Positions 46,796-55,332 of a DNA stretch of 64,000 bases are shown piece by piece. Each line of letters opens with the position of its first letter. Position 1 is the stretch's first letter. This stretch comes from DAOTXL01 sp034435455. GTDB taxonomy: Bacteria; Chloroflexota; Anaerolineae; JAAYZQ01. The translations under genes were made by a program, and so were the position numbers. Location of the stretch: the NCBI GenBank assembly GCA_034435455.1, contig DAOTXL010000042.1, positions 1 to 64,000 of the forward strand, in the 5' to 3' direction. A model generated the notes under the pieces. That model made no database searches. It worked only from the letters and a program-made list of their open reading frames with translations, and was not told the DNA's origin.

Positions 46796-47857
46796 CTAAC
46801 GCTCCGTAAGCATCTGATCCAGGGTCCGCCGTACCTGTTCGCGGTCCCTGGTGGCAAAGTACCAGTCAATCGTGCGTTTCAGGCCTTCCCGGAACGAGAC
46901 GCGAGGTTCCCAACCAAGCAGCCGCCGGGCGAGGGTATTGTCGGCCACACGGTTCAGCGGACCGGTGGGCATGTCGGGGCGAAGCCGGATCTCGGCCTTG
47001 TGCCCGGTGTACTCCAGCACCATCTTGGCCGCATCGAGCACCCGGATGCGCTCCATCGTGCCCAGGTTGACAGGAGTGGCATCCTCAATCCGCTCTGCAG
47101 CCAGCAGGGTGCCGCGCACAATGTCCTCAATGTAGGTCCAGTTGCGGACCTGGGTGCCATCGCCCCACACCTCAAAGGGGTTTTGGCCGATGAACGCCCG
47201 GGCGATCAGGGCCATGACCGCGTGATTTTCCTTTCCACGCGGGCCATAGACCGTAAAATAGCGGCAGATCGCTGCTTTCAGCCCATAATCCTGATAATAG
47301 GCCCTCAGGGCCAGCTCGGTCATCAACTTGGCCCAACCGTAGATGTTATCAGCGTCATAGGGCGGCCTGACCAGGTCCTCCGTGAGATAGAGCTCCTCAT
47401 CGGGATTGCCCTGCAAGAAACTGGGGTAGACACAGCCCGACGAAGCAAAGACCACCTTTTGCACCCCAGCCCGATGGGCCTCCCACAGCACCAACCCTCC
47501 CAGGAAAAAGTCCGAGGCCGGTCCAGCCTGGTGCAGGTCCACGTACCCCCGGCCGCCATGGTCGGCCGCCAGGTGAAAGACGGTGTCCATCCCCTGCACC
47601 GCCAGCCTGGCCACGCCCGGCTCGCGCAGATCGGCATGCAGGAACTCTATCCGGCCGGCGGCCAGATGCTGCTGGAGGTTATCAAGCCGGCCGCTGGAGA
47701 GGTCATCTACAACGCAGACCCGGGCCCCACACTCGACCAGGGCATCGGTCAGGTGAGAGCCGATAAACGACGCTCCCCCTGTGATTAAAACAGGCCGATC
47801 TTGCCAATAGGGTCCGGGACTGCACTCTGCAATTTCCTGGGGATCCAGATTGTCCAT
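46796..47857 (-). CDS. NAD-dependent sugar-nucleotide epimerase (GDP-mannose 3,5-epimerase-like)
   Basis: 353 aa from ATG 47857; TTG 47875 would add six residues. Neither start has a clear ribosome site, and the promoter just upstream leaves a leader of only ~20 nt. Rossmann motif ITGGASFIGSHL, active-site residues in FASSGCVYPSFL and YGWAKLMTELALR, NLGTMERIRVLDAA near the end. The C-x-YP and AADHGGRGYVD segments resemble GDP-mannose 3,5-epimerases and dTDP/UDP-sugar epimerases; exact substrate uncertain. Confidence 0.88.
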   Translation of the reverse strand: MDNLDPQEIAECSPGPYWQDRPVLITGGASFIGSHLTDALVECGARVCVVDDLSSGRLDNLQQHLAAGRIEFLHADLREPGVARLAVQGMDTVFHLAADHGGRGYVDLHQAGPASDFFLGGLVLWEAHRAGVQKVVFASSGCVYPSFLQGNPDEELYLTEDLVRPPYDADNIYGWAKLMTELALRAYYQDYGLKAAICRYFTVYGPRGKENHAVMALIARAFIGQNPFEVWGDGTQVRNWTYIEDIVRGTLLAAERIEDATPVNLGTMERIRVLDAAKMVLEYTGHKAEIRLRPDMPTGPLNRVADNTLARRLLGWEPRVSFREGLKRTIDWYFATRDREQVRRTLDQMLTER

Positions 47858-47886
47858 AATACAGGTACCGAGCAAATTTCAAAACA

Positions 47887-47915
47887 ATTATACCCCATGA
47901 GGGTTACCTTGTCAA
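47887..47915 (-). promoter_or_regulatory. Promoter of the epimerase-GT26-wzz genes
   Basis: Minus-strand TTGACA (47915-47910) and TATAAT (47892-47887) with a 17-bp spacer, a perfect consensus. Lies in the short gap after the upstream GT4 gene, so the three distal genes can be expressed independently. Confidence 0.85.
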
Positions 47916-47937
47916 TCACCTGATGGCCCGTGACCGT

Positions 47938-49122
47938 TCACCGACCCAGAACCGCCTGGTAGCTGGCCTCGGTCTGGCGAGCCAGCCGTTCCCACGTAAA
48001 GCGAGAGAGCGCCTTCTCCCGACCCTGTCGGCCCATCTCATCGCGCAGGGTGGGATGGTCCAGGAGGTAGACAATCCGCTCGGCGATGGCGGGCGGGTCC
48101 TGGTCCACCACGTAGCCGTCCACCCCCTCGCCGATCAGTTCGCGGACAGCCGGAGCGTTGCCACCGATCACCGGTTTGCCCAACATCCATGCCTCCACCA
48201 GGACTGCGCCAAAGCTCTCCTGGGTCGAGGGCACGCACAGCAGGTCACAGGCAGCCAGGGCATCGGTCTTGGTCTCCAGGTCCACCCCCCCCAACTCCAG
48301 GATGCGTCGATCCCGGTTCCTGCCGAACAGAGCGCGGGAGTGGCGGGTGCGTGGCCCGATAAAGACGAACCGGGTTTCAGGGAACCTGGCCCACACCCGC
48401 GGGGCAGCTTTGAGCAGGGCCTCACATCCTTTGTAGGGGTATTTTTGCCCGACAAAGAGGACGAGCGGCCCTTCGAGATTGTAACGCCGTCGAAAGGCGG
48501 CGGCATCGGCGGAATCGGCCAGCTCCGGCCCCATGCCGGTGACGAAAATCCGCTCCGGCCGGACGCCCAGACCGATGAAGGTCTCTTTCTCCACCTGCGT
48601 CAGGGCGATCACTCCGTCCGCCTCCCGATAGAGATGGAGGTAGAACCGGTAGTTCCAGCCCACCCAGCGCGGGTGGTGAAAGGGTGTCAGCACGAACGGC
48701 ACGTCCAGACGCCGGGCCAGCTTGAAGGAGGCAAAGCTCAGTCCCTCTCTGCCTACCCGGCCATTGTGGATCAGGTCAACGTCGTCCGCCAGCGGTTCCA
48801 GGTGAGGCAGGATCTGGTCCGAAATCCTGTCTATGGCCGGTCCTTTCAACAGATAATACCCCAGGACCCAGGGCACAACCTTGAGCCGTTGGCCAGAGGT
48901 GAGCGAAAGCCGATGCACCAGGATCCCATCGAGATCGTAAACCAGCGGCCTTGTGGGGGCACGCAAGGTGGTGCCCAGCAGCCAGTCGGTGCGCGATTCA
49001 TCCCAATGGGTTGCCACCCGGAGACGATGGCGCGTGGCCAACTGACGAGCTAACTGCCGGAAACAGGTCTGAGCACCGCCGATGGAGGGCGGATAGGCGG
49101 TGATGGTGTACAACAACTTCAT
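47938..49122 (-). CDS. GT4-family glycosyltransferase
   Basis: 394 aa; ATG 49122 lies 2 bp after the stop of the preceding GT4 gene, so the GTG at 49146 is rejected. GT-B fold, with N-terminal YTITAYPPSIGGAQTCFRQL and acceptor region DLIHNGRVGREG. The nucleotide-sugar part has FVGQKYPYKGCEALLKA and the EX7E-like motif PSTQESFGAVLVEAWMLGKPVIG. Retaining transfer of a sugar to the growing repeat unit on the inner face of the membrane. Confidence 0.92.
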   Translation of the reverse strand: MKLLYTITAYPPSIGGAQTCFRQLARQLATRHRLRVATHWDESRTDWLLGTTLRAPTRPLVYDLDGILVHRLSLTSGQRLKVVPWVLGYYLLKGPAIDRISDQILPHLEPLADDVDLIHNGRVGREGLSFASFKLARRLDVPFVLTPFHHPRWVGWNYRFYLHLYREADGVIALTQVEKETFIGLGVRPERIFVTGMGPELADSADAAAFRRRYNLEGPLVLFVGQKYPYKGCEALLKAAPRVWARFPETRFVFIGPRTRHSRALFGRNRDRRILELGGVDLETKTDALAACDLLCVPSTQESFGAVLVEAWMLGKPVIGGNAPAVRELIGEGVDGYVVDQDPPAIAERIVYLLDHPTLRDEMGRQGREKALSRFTWERLARQTEASYQAVLGR

Positions 49123-49124
49123 AG

Positions 49125-50279
49125 CTAAAGGCCGGCCACCGCCCAATAGAGGGCATGGGTCTTGCGCGCTGCCAGCCTGCCAGAGCAGTGTTCCCTGGCA
49201 AACTGTCGCGCCTGTCCACCCAAACGCCGACAGGCAGCCTCATCCTGCAGCAAAGAGACGAGGCGGTCGGCCAACGCCTGGATGTCACCGACGGGCACCC
49301 GATAACCGGTCACGCCCTCCTCGATCAGGTGGGCTGTGCCGCCGATATCACTCACTACCGATGGCAATCCGGCAGCCATAGCCTCAGCCAGGGCTACCGG
49401 CGAAGACTCCAGGTAGGAGGGGAACAGAAAGACCTGACTGGTGCGATAGGCCTCCAGCAGAGCGTCGTGGTCCAGTGACCCCAGAAAGTGCACATAGCCT
49501 TCCGCGCCGATCCCGGCCACGTAGCGCCGCACCCCCTCGCCGTAGGCCCGGAAGGCCGGCAGAAAAGCACCTGCCACATATAACTCGGCCTCCGGCACCC
49601 GGCGGCGGACCAGGGCCATAGCCTGGACGGCCTCCAGCGTGCCCTTGCGCTTCTGCACCGAGCCGACCAGCAGCACCTTGCCCGGCTGCGGCTCCGGCTC
49701 CAGCCGGAAGAGAGCTTCGTCCACCGGGTTTTCGACGACGTGCAGGCGCGCCCGCGTGTGGGGGGCGATCACCTGCTGTACGAACGGGCTGATGACGATG
49801 AGGTGGCGAGCACGGCGCAGGCAGGCCCGCTCGACATAGCTCCACAGCGCCACCCGCAGCCAGCCCTTCAGCGCCCCTCCCCGCAGCTCCAACCGGGCTT
49901 CCAGGGTATTGATGCCGTGGACGGTCACCACGGTGGGCCGCCCGGTGTCGAACGCGGCAAAAGGGTAGGCCGCGACCTGGCCGTGGGCGTGGACCAGGTC
50001 CGGGGCCAGCGCCTCGATCTGCCTCCGCACCGCCCGACGGTCCACCGTCAGCATCGTCAGACTGTGGGGCAGGCGCGGCGATGAAGGCAGATAATGCACC
50101 GTCCAGCGGCCCCGTTGGACCAGCCGGACAGGGGCATGCAGCTTTTCACAGCTCACCACGTGCAACTCCAGGTCCTCAAAGTCGGCCAGGCGTTGGAGCG
50201 TGTGATAGATGACCGTCTGAATCCCCCCAACCAGATTGGGAGGGTTCGGCGGATAATCTCCGGCGATGACTACACGCAT
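49125..50279 (-). CDS. GT4-family glycosyltransferase
   Basis: 384 aa, ATG 50279. GT-B fold: AGDYPPNPPNLVGGIQTVIY at the N-terminus, DLVHAHGQVAAYPF in the first domain, ENPVDEALFRLEP and LLVGSVQKRKGTLEAVQAM at the hinge, and the EX7E-type motif FPSYLESSPVALAEAMAAGLP. Paralogous in plan but divergent from the downstream GT4. Together they supply two sugars of the repeat unit. Confidence 0.92.
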   Translation of the reverse strand: MRVVIAGDYPPNPPNLVGGIQTVIYHTLQRLADFEDLELHVVSCEKLHAPVRLVQRGRWTVHYLPSSPRLPHSLTMLTVDRRAVRRQIEALAPDLVHAHGQVAAYPFAAFDTGRPTVVTVHGINTLEARLELRGGALKGWLRVALWSYVERACLRRARHLIVISPFVQQVIAPHTRARLHVVENPVDEALFRLEPEPQPGKVLLVGSVQKRKGTLEAVQAMALVRRRVPEAELYVAGAFLPAFRAYGEGVRRYVAGIGAEGYVHFLGSLDHDALLEAYRTSQVFLFPSYLESSPVALAEAMAAGLPSVVSDIGGTAHLIEEGVTGYRVPVGDIQALADRLVSLLQDEAACRRLGGQARQFAREHCSGRLAARKTHALYWAVAGL

Positions 50280-50347
50280 AAGCCTTGAGGGTTGATGGGC
50301 CGGCCTCGCTTTTCAAGCCCTCTTCCGAGGCAGAATAGAGGCCAGGT

Positions 50348-53300
50348 TCAGTGATATGGCTTTGTCGCAAACGGCTTATAGTCCACGCTGTGGCACGAGA
50401 CCAGGTCGCCGGTGCCTGTAGGTGGGTCGGGACAATAGGTTTGGTTGTCCCAGCCAGGCCCACTGGCCGAGCCCCAGTAGTTGTTTCTGGCAGGCACAAA
50501 CCCGTCGGCATAGGAGTAGACCCCGTACTGTCCATTGTCCACGATGTCACAGTAAGAGACACTGACCTGTCCGCCATTGCCCAGGCCGTGCCTGGAGTTG
50601 TGGCCGATCACACAGTCGGTCACCGTGAGCACCCCATCGGGTAGATTGCCGATGCCGTTGCCGGCGTTATAGCCGACGTAACAGTGTTCCAGCGTCACCT
50701 GCCCGCCACTGTTGAGCAAGCCCACCTCGTCGGAGCCGGCATAGCGCAACGTGGCATACGCCAGATACACCTGACCCCCGGTGTAGACGTCAATCCCTCG
50801 CCAGTCGCCGGGTGCCGGCTGCGTGGCGTCGCCGTCGCCCAGCGTGTCGCCACCCAGAGCATCGTGATTGAGCGAGGTAAAGTGCACCAGACTGTCGGCA
50901 CTGCCCTGAACCTGCAGCACGCCATCCACGGCAAACAGGCTCCCTCCGTCCGAATAGTCCTGATCCCCCTTGAATACCACGCCCGGTTCTACCGTCACTG
51001 TCTTGCCGCCGGCCACCCTCACCATTTGAATGACGTAAGGCAAGGTGGGGTTGGGGTGGACCGTCATCGTGTCCAGTATCGCATCAAGCAGGATGCCGTT
51101 GACCCCGTTGCCCGACCCGCCATTGCCCTCCAACTCAAAGCAGGCCGTCGCCGGCGCATCCGCCCGCACGACGACCGCATAGCCCCCATTGCCGTTGAAA
51201 GTGGTATCGCGGACGGCGGGGCATACCGAAGCTCCTTTCGCCAGGATGCGCAGGCCCTTATCCGCGCTATACGAGACCTGGCTGTTTGTGATCTGGAGTA
51301 AAGAGTCGGTGACCTGCAGGCCCGCCCCATTAGAGCCGCCATAGCGAACAAGGGCGTGGTCCAGGATCACCTGCGAGCCCTCTTGGGCCACGATGCCAAT
51401 CCAATCCCCTGGGAAAGGCTGTGTAGCACCCCCATCCCCATTGGTATCGCCCCCTACGTTATCATCCCAGAAGGAGGTAAAGGCCACAGGGGCCTCGGCT
51501 GTGCCCCGGGCCTCCAGGGTGCCGGTGAGGATCAGGGTACCGGTGCCCCGCTGGAGGGTGGGGGCCACAAATTTGACCTCGGTGCCGGGGGCAAATACCA
51601 GCCGGCCGTCCTCGAACACGCTGACAGACCAGATGACATAGGGCGCTTCGGGGTTGGGCTGCAGGCGGCAGCTCTGGGGTGCGTAGACGCGCCCTTCTAC
51701 ATAGATGCCGTTCACCTGGCCATTGCCAGCAGCCAGGTTGCCCTGAATCGAAGTGGCAGAATGGCAGCCGCCGTTAAAGATCAGGTACGAAGCATAGGTG
51801 CCGTTATCGCTGAACAGGTTATCCACCAGGACCGGCGCGAGGGGCACGGTGTTGCCATAGAGCCACAGGCCCTCCGTCCCGTTATCGCCGATCGTGGAGC
51901 CTTCCAGGTAGAGCTGCACATCCTCGGCGCTAATCCCACGCCTGGCACTATGGCTGATGGTTGCATGGCGAATTTCAACCCGCCCGCCGAACATCTCCAG
52001 ATCGGCCAGATCGTAGCCGGCATAGCGAATAACCACATGGTCCAGGGAGGCGGTCAACGCTGTGAGGTCGCCGGTTACCCTGGCCCGCCCGGCAGCAGCG
52101 GGCCGCACTGGAGCAGTCATAGCCAGACCACCTGCCGCTGCGCGGCTGACCACGAGGGGCAGATACACGGTATAAGCAGCCGGCGGGCGTTGAGGCGAAG
52201 CTACCAGGCTGATCCCCCGCCAGTCGCCGGGCGCCGGCTGGGTCGCGCCGCCATCGGCGTTGGTATCGCCGCCGTAGCTATCATCCTTTAACGAGGTGAA
52301 CACCACCGGGTTGTCCTCCTGTCCCTCGATCCACAGATTGCCGTAAACCATGATCTTGCTGCCCGGGGCCGAATGCTCCAGATCGGCCTTGAAGATCACG
52401 CCGGCTTCGACGGTCAGCGTCGTCCCGGCAACCGTATCCAGGGAATAAACCACATAGGGCAGCCCAGGGTTTTCCTTCAGTGTGGCGTTGCCCAGCACCA
52501 CGTCCAGCAAAATGCCGTTGAGGCCGTTGCCACTCCCGGTGTTGCCTTCTACCATCAGACCGATGGCTGCCGATGGCTCAGAGCGGAAATAGAGGGCATT
52601 TCCGCCGTTGCCGAGCAGGGTGTTGCCCTGGACGACGGGAGACTGGCCGGCAACCGCCGTGCTGGCGCGCAGTCCATCGCCGGCATTGTTGCCGATCTGG
52701 GACCCGGTGACCGTGAGGAGGGTATCCCTGCTGCCGATGCCACCGTTGGCGCCGTAGCGCACCTGGCTATCTTTTACCGTCAGGGTAGCGTTCTCTGCAT
52801 CTATGGCATTCGCCCCGCCACGGCCGCCATAGTGGACAATCGCCTGTTCCAGGCTGGCGGTACCGCCATTGGTGACATAGATGCGCCACCAATCCCCCGG
52901 TGCCGGCTGAGTGGCGTTGCCATCGCCGTTGGTATCGCCCCCCCAGGTGTCATCCTTTAGCGAGGTGAACACGATCGGATTCCCGGACGTTCCTGACGCC
53001 TCCAATGCTCCGCCCCGGATTTCCAGAAGGCCGTTGCTCCATTTGTAGACGGCACCGGGAGCCAGCATCAGCCTGTGCCCGGCCGTGACGGTCAAGATAG
53101 AATCGGTGGTATAGTAAGCCAGTCCCTCATTGGCTCCCAGGTTAAGGTCGCTGTCCACCGTCCCCAGGAGGCGGATGCCGTTGATCCCATTGCCAGAACC
53201 CCGGTTGCCGGCGATCTGGCCCGGCTGCCCCAGGCCCTGATCCAAAAGGACAAGGGCAGCCGGCCCGCCGTTGTCTTCAAACAGGTTGTTGAGCAGCGTG

Positions 53301-53857
53301 GGCAGGACAAAGGCCCGCAGCCCGGAGCTCTGGCTGAAGCGGATGGTCGAGTCCTGCAAGGTCAACGACCCGGCGTCCACCTGGATGTTGCCGCAATCGG
53401 CGCTGCCGGCATACTCGACCACCACATGCCGAAGGAGCGATGAGGTGTGGCCGGCAGGGAACCACAACCGCACCCAATCGCCAGGGGCCGGGGTAGGTTG
53501 GGCAGAAGTGAACAGGATCGGCTGGTCGGCCGTGCCTGCCGCCTGGAGGCTGCCGTTGACGATCAACTGCGTGCCTCGGCTGAACTGGACAACCACACCA
53601 GGGTCAACGGTCAACATCGTACCCGTCACCACCTCGGCGTTGCAGGTGACCAGATAGGGGCTGCCTTCCAGCGTCCAGTGGGTGCCGGCATCCCCACAGA
53701 TCGGGGTGCCATTCACCGGGGAGACAACCCGGCCTGGCCCCTCGGCCACCGTACCGGTAGGAAGCATCAAAACCGCAACAAGAGCTCCCGCCCAGACGAG
53801 AACAAAAACGACCATGTGAGCGGCGGGAGCCAACAGGGTTCGCCGCTCTTGCACCAT
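50348..53857 (-). CDS. Secreted right-handed beta-helix repeat protein with Ca-loop motifs
   Basis: 1,169 aa. ATG 53857 is preferred because AGGAGG lies just before it. Signal-anchor helix (about 15-35, MVVFVLVWAGALVAVLML), then five long repeats. Each contains FTSxxxDxxGGDTNGDGxATQPAPGDW followed by a strand-rich stretch, a GNGxNGIL motif and LPYV...VEPGVVFK. The DTNGDG loops look calcium-binding. The third unit carries an insertion (about residues 560-610 of the protein) with the YTVYLPLVVSR motif. Likely an extracellular polysaccharide-binding or -modifying adhesin; no lyase residues identified. Confidence 0.85.
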   Translation of the reverse strand: MVQERRTLLAPAAHMVVFVLVWAGALVAVLMLPTGTVAEGPGRVVSPVNGTPICGDAGTHWTLEGSPYLVTCNAEVVTGTMLTVDPGVVVQFSRGTQLIVNGSLQAAGTADQPILFTSAQPTPAPGDWVRLWFPAGHTSSLLRHVVVEYAGSADCGNIQVDAGSLTLQDSTIRFSQSSGLRAFVLPTLLNNLFEDNGGPAALVLLDQGLGQPGQIAGNRGSGNGINGIRLLGTVDSDLNLGANEGLAYYTTDSILTVTAGHRLMLAPGAVYKWSNGLLEIRGGALEASGTSGNPIVFTSLKDDTWGGDTNGDGNATQPAPGDWWRIYVTNGGTASLEQAIVHYGGRGGANAIDAENATLTVKDSQVRYGANGGIGSRDTLLTVTGSQIGNNAGDGLRASTAVAGQSPVVQGNTLLGNGGNALYFRSEPSAAIGLMVEGNTGSGNGLNGILLDVVLGNATLKENPGLPYVVYSLDTVAGTTLTVEAGVIFKADLEHSAPGSKIMVYGNLWIEGQEDNPVVFTSLKDDSYGGDTNADGGATQPAPGDWRGISLVASPQRPPAAYTVYLPLVVSRAAAGGLAMTAPVRPAAAGRARVTGDLTALTASLDHVVIRYAGYDLADLEMFGGRVEIRHATISHSARRGISAEDVQLYLEGSTIGDNGTEGLWLYGNTVPLAPVLVDNLFSDNGTYASYLIFNGGCHSATSIQGNLAAGNGQVNGIYVEGRVYAPQSCRLQPNPEAPYVIWSVSVFEDGRLVFAPGTEVKFVAPTLQRGTGTLILTGTLEARGTAEAPVAFTSFWDDNVGGDTNGDGGATQPFPGDWIGIVAQEGSQVILDHALVRYGGSNGAGLQVTDSLLQITNSQVSYSADKGLRILAKGASVCPAVRDTTFNGNGGYAVVVRADAPATACFELEGNGGSGNGVNGILLDAILDTMTVHPNPTLPYVIQMVRVAGGKTVTVEPGVVFKGDQDYSDGGSLFAVDGVLQVQGSADSLVHFTSLNHDALGGDTLGDGDATQPAPGDWRGIDVYTGGQVYLAYATLRYAGSDEVGLLNSGGQVTLEHCYVGYNAGNGIGNLPDGVLTVTDCVIGHNSRHGLGNGGQVSVSYCDIVDNGQYGVYSYADGFVPARNNYWGSASGPGWDNQTYCPDPPTGTGDLVSCHSVDYKPFATKPYH

Positions 53858-53916
53858 ATTGCCTCCTGAGGCTGATTTGGACATTCCCCGGCAACCTGCC
53901 AGGGGCATCCAACCTC

Positions 53917-53945
53917 ATTATAGAGGCACCGCGGAAAAAGGTCAA
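53917..53945 (-). promoter_or_regulatory. Promoter of the beta-helix gene
   Basis: Minus-strand TTGACC (53945-53940) and TATAAT (53922-53917), 17-bp spacer. The -35 lies inside the hairpin that ends the upstream ligase gene, so the two elements are physically merged. Confidence 0.82.
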
Positions 53946-53958
53946 TGGTACCTTTTTC
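53934..53958 (-). terminator. Terminator-like hairpin after the O-antigen ligase gene
   Basis: Right after the ligase stop (53959) the minus strand reads GAAAAAGGT, a 7-nt loop, then ACCTTTTTC: 9-bp perfect arms with a U-rich 3' arm. Acts as an intrinsic-terminator candidate, or as a two-fold operator over the -35 of the next promoter. Confidence 0.65.
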
Positions 53959-55332
53959 TCAGAGTAATTTTGGCGAGATAGCAATGTTTCTCGAAACATC
54001 CTGGCAAATGTCAGCCGGCACCAGCGCCACCAGGGTCCACAGGTACCACTGCACAGCAGTATAGCCCAGATAATTGTCGGCCAGACTCATGATCAGGCCG
54101 GCGATCACCACCGCCAGCAGCGCCAGGGCCCGCCAGGCGAGGGACTGCTCCTGAGCATGGCGGAATGCACGCCAGGCATGGCGCAGCAGGGCCAGCAACC
54201 AGGCTCCATAGGCCAGCCAACCCACCCAACCCAACTCAATGCCTACCTTCAAATAGTCATTGTGGGGGGGAGTATCCACTTTGGGCAAAAGCTGGTTGAT
54301 ATACAGGGGCGAATTGCCCAACCCACGGCCCAGCGCCGTCGGCGGCCAGGCCAGATCGGCCGAAACCTGCCACAGGTCCAGGCGCCAATCCACCGATTCC
54401 GAAGCGGTCAGCCGCTCACGCAACAGAGGCACAACCGCCAGCAACAGGGCAGCCACAGCCAGGGCCAGCAGCGCCAGCCGCCAGCGCCTGGCCAGCCCGA
54501 CCACCAGGGCAGCAGCCATCATCCCCAGCCATTGAGTGCGGGCCATCGTCAACACCAGAGCGCCCCCGGCCACCCCGACCCAGGCCAACAGCGCCGCCCG
54601 CAGCCGGATTGTGTCGGCGGAGAAATAGAGGGCCGCAGCCAGGGTCAGCAGGATGACCAGGTAGGAGCCCAGCGCCGCCGGATGGCCAAAGGTCCCCTGC
54701 GGCCGGTAGGCAAACCGGGTGCCGATGAAGCCCAGGAAAAAGTAGCCGCTGCCGGTCAGCCACTGCAGCCAGGCCATCAGCAGCGGGATGAACGACGAGG
54801 CCAGGAGGACGGTCAGAAACCGCCGGGCTCCCCGCTCGTCATGGACCACATCGGCAACCATCAAATAGATGGCCAGGGCGCTCGCCAGCCGCGCCCATTC
54901 CTTGACACTGATGGCCGGGTCCACCGCACCGGGGATGGAGGCCAGGCATACCAGCAAAAAGAGGGCATAGGCCCGGCCCGGCCCGGCCACCAGGAGCGGT
55001 TGGCGGCGGATCAGCCGCCGCACCAGGGTCAGCAGCCCCAGCCCCACTGCCAGGCTGTTAACTGCCCCGGCCAGGTTCATGCTCAGCGGCGACCCGGCAA
55101 AGAGGGTAAACAGTTCCATAAAGCCGTCCACACTGCTGCGCAAGAGCAGCAGCGCCACAATGACCACCTCCGGCAACACCAGCCAGACCAGCACGGCTCC
55201 CCCAACCGCCAGCAATGCCACGAAAAGCGCAGGAGATAGCAGAAACGCAGCAACCCCCGCGCTGCCGAAAAGCAACAGGGCCACTCCCCCCCACCGCCAG
55301 GTCGAATCGGATCTTGGAAAACGGCCCGTCAT
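53959..55332 (-). CDS. O-antigen ligase/polymerase-family membrane protein (WaaL/Wzy)
   Basis: 457 aa, ATG 55332 overlapping the upstream stop (ATGA). Eleven to twelve hydrophobic segments. The Wzy_C region has TFGHPAALGSYLVILLTLAA and the periplasmic catalytic-loop motif TPPHNDYLKVGIELGWVGWL. Polymerises or ligates undecaprenyl-linked repeat units outside the membrane. Which of the two reactions it performs cannot be told from sequence; adjacency to Wzx and Wzz favours polymerase. Confidence 0.9.
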   Translation of the reverse strand: MTGRFPRSDSTWRWGGVALLLFGSAGVAAFLLSPALFVALLAVGGAVLVWLVLPEVVIVALLLLRSSVDGFMELFTLFAGSPLSMNLAGAVNSLAVGLGLLTLVRRLIRRQPLLVAGPGRAYALFLLVCLASIPGAVDPAISVKEWARLASALAIYLMVADVVHDERGARRFLTVLLASSFIPLLMAWLQWLTGSGYFFLGFIGTRFAYRPQGTFGHPAALGSYLVILLTLAAALYFSADTIRLRAALLAWVGVAGGALVLTMARTQWLGMMAAALVVGLARRWRLALLALAVAALLLAVVPLLRERLTASESVDWRLDLWQVSADLAWPPTALGRGLGNSPLYINQLLPKVDTPPHNDYLKVGIELGWVGWLAYGAWLLALLRHAWRAFRHAQEQSLAWRALALLAVVIAGLIMSLADNYLGYTAVQWYLWTLVALVPADICQDVSRNIAISPKLL

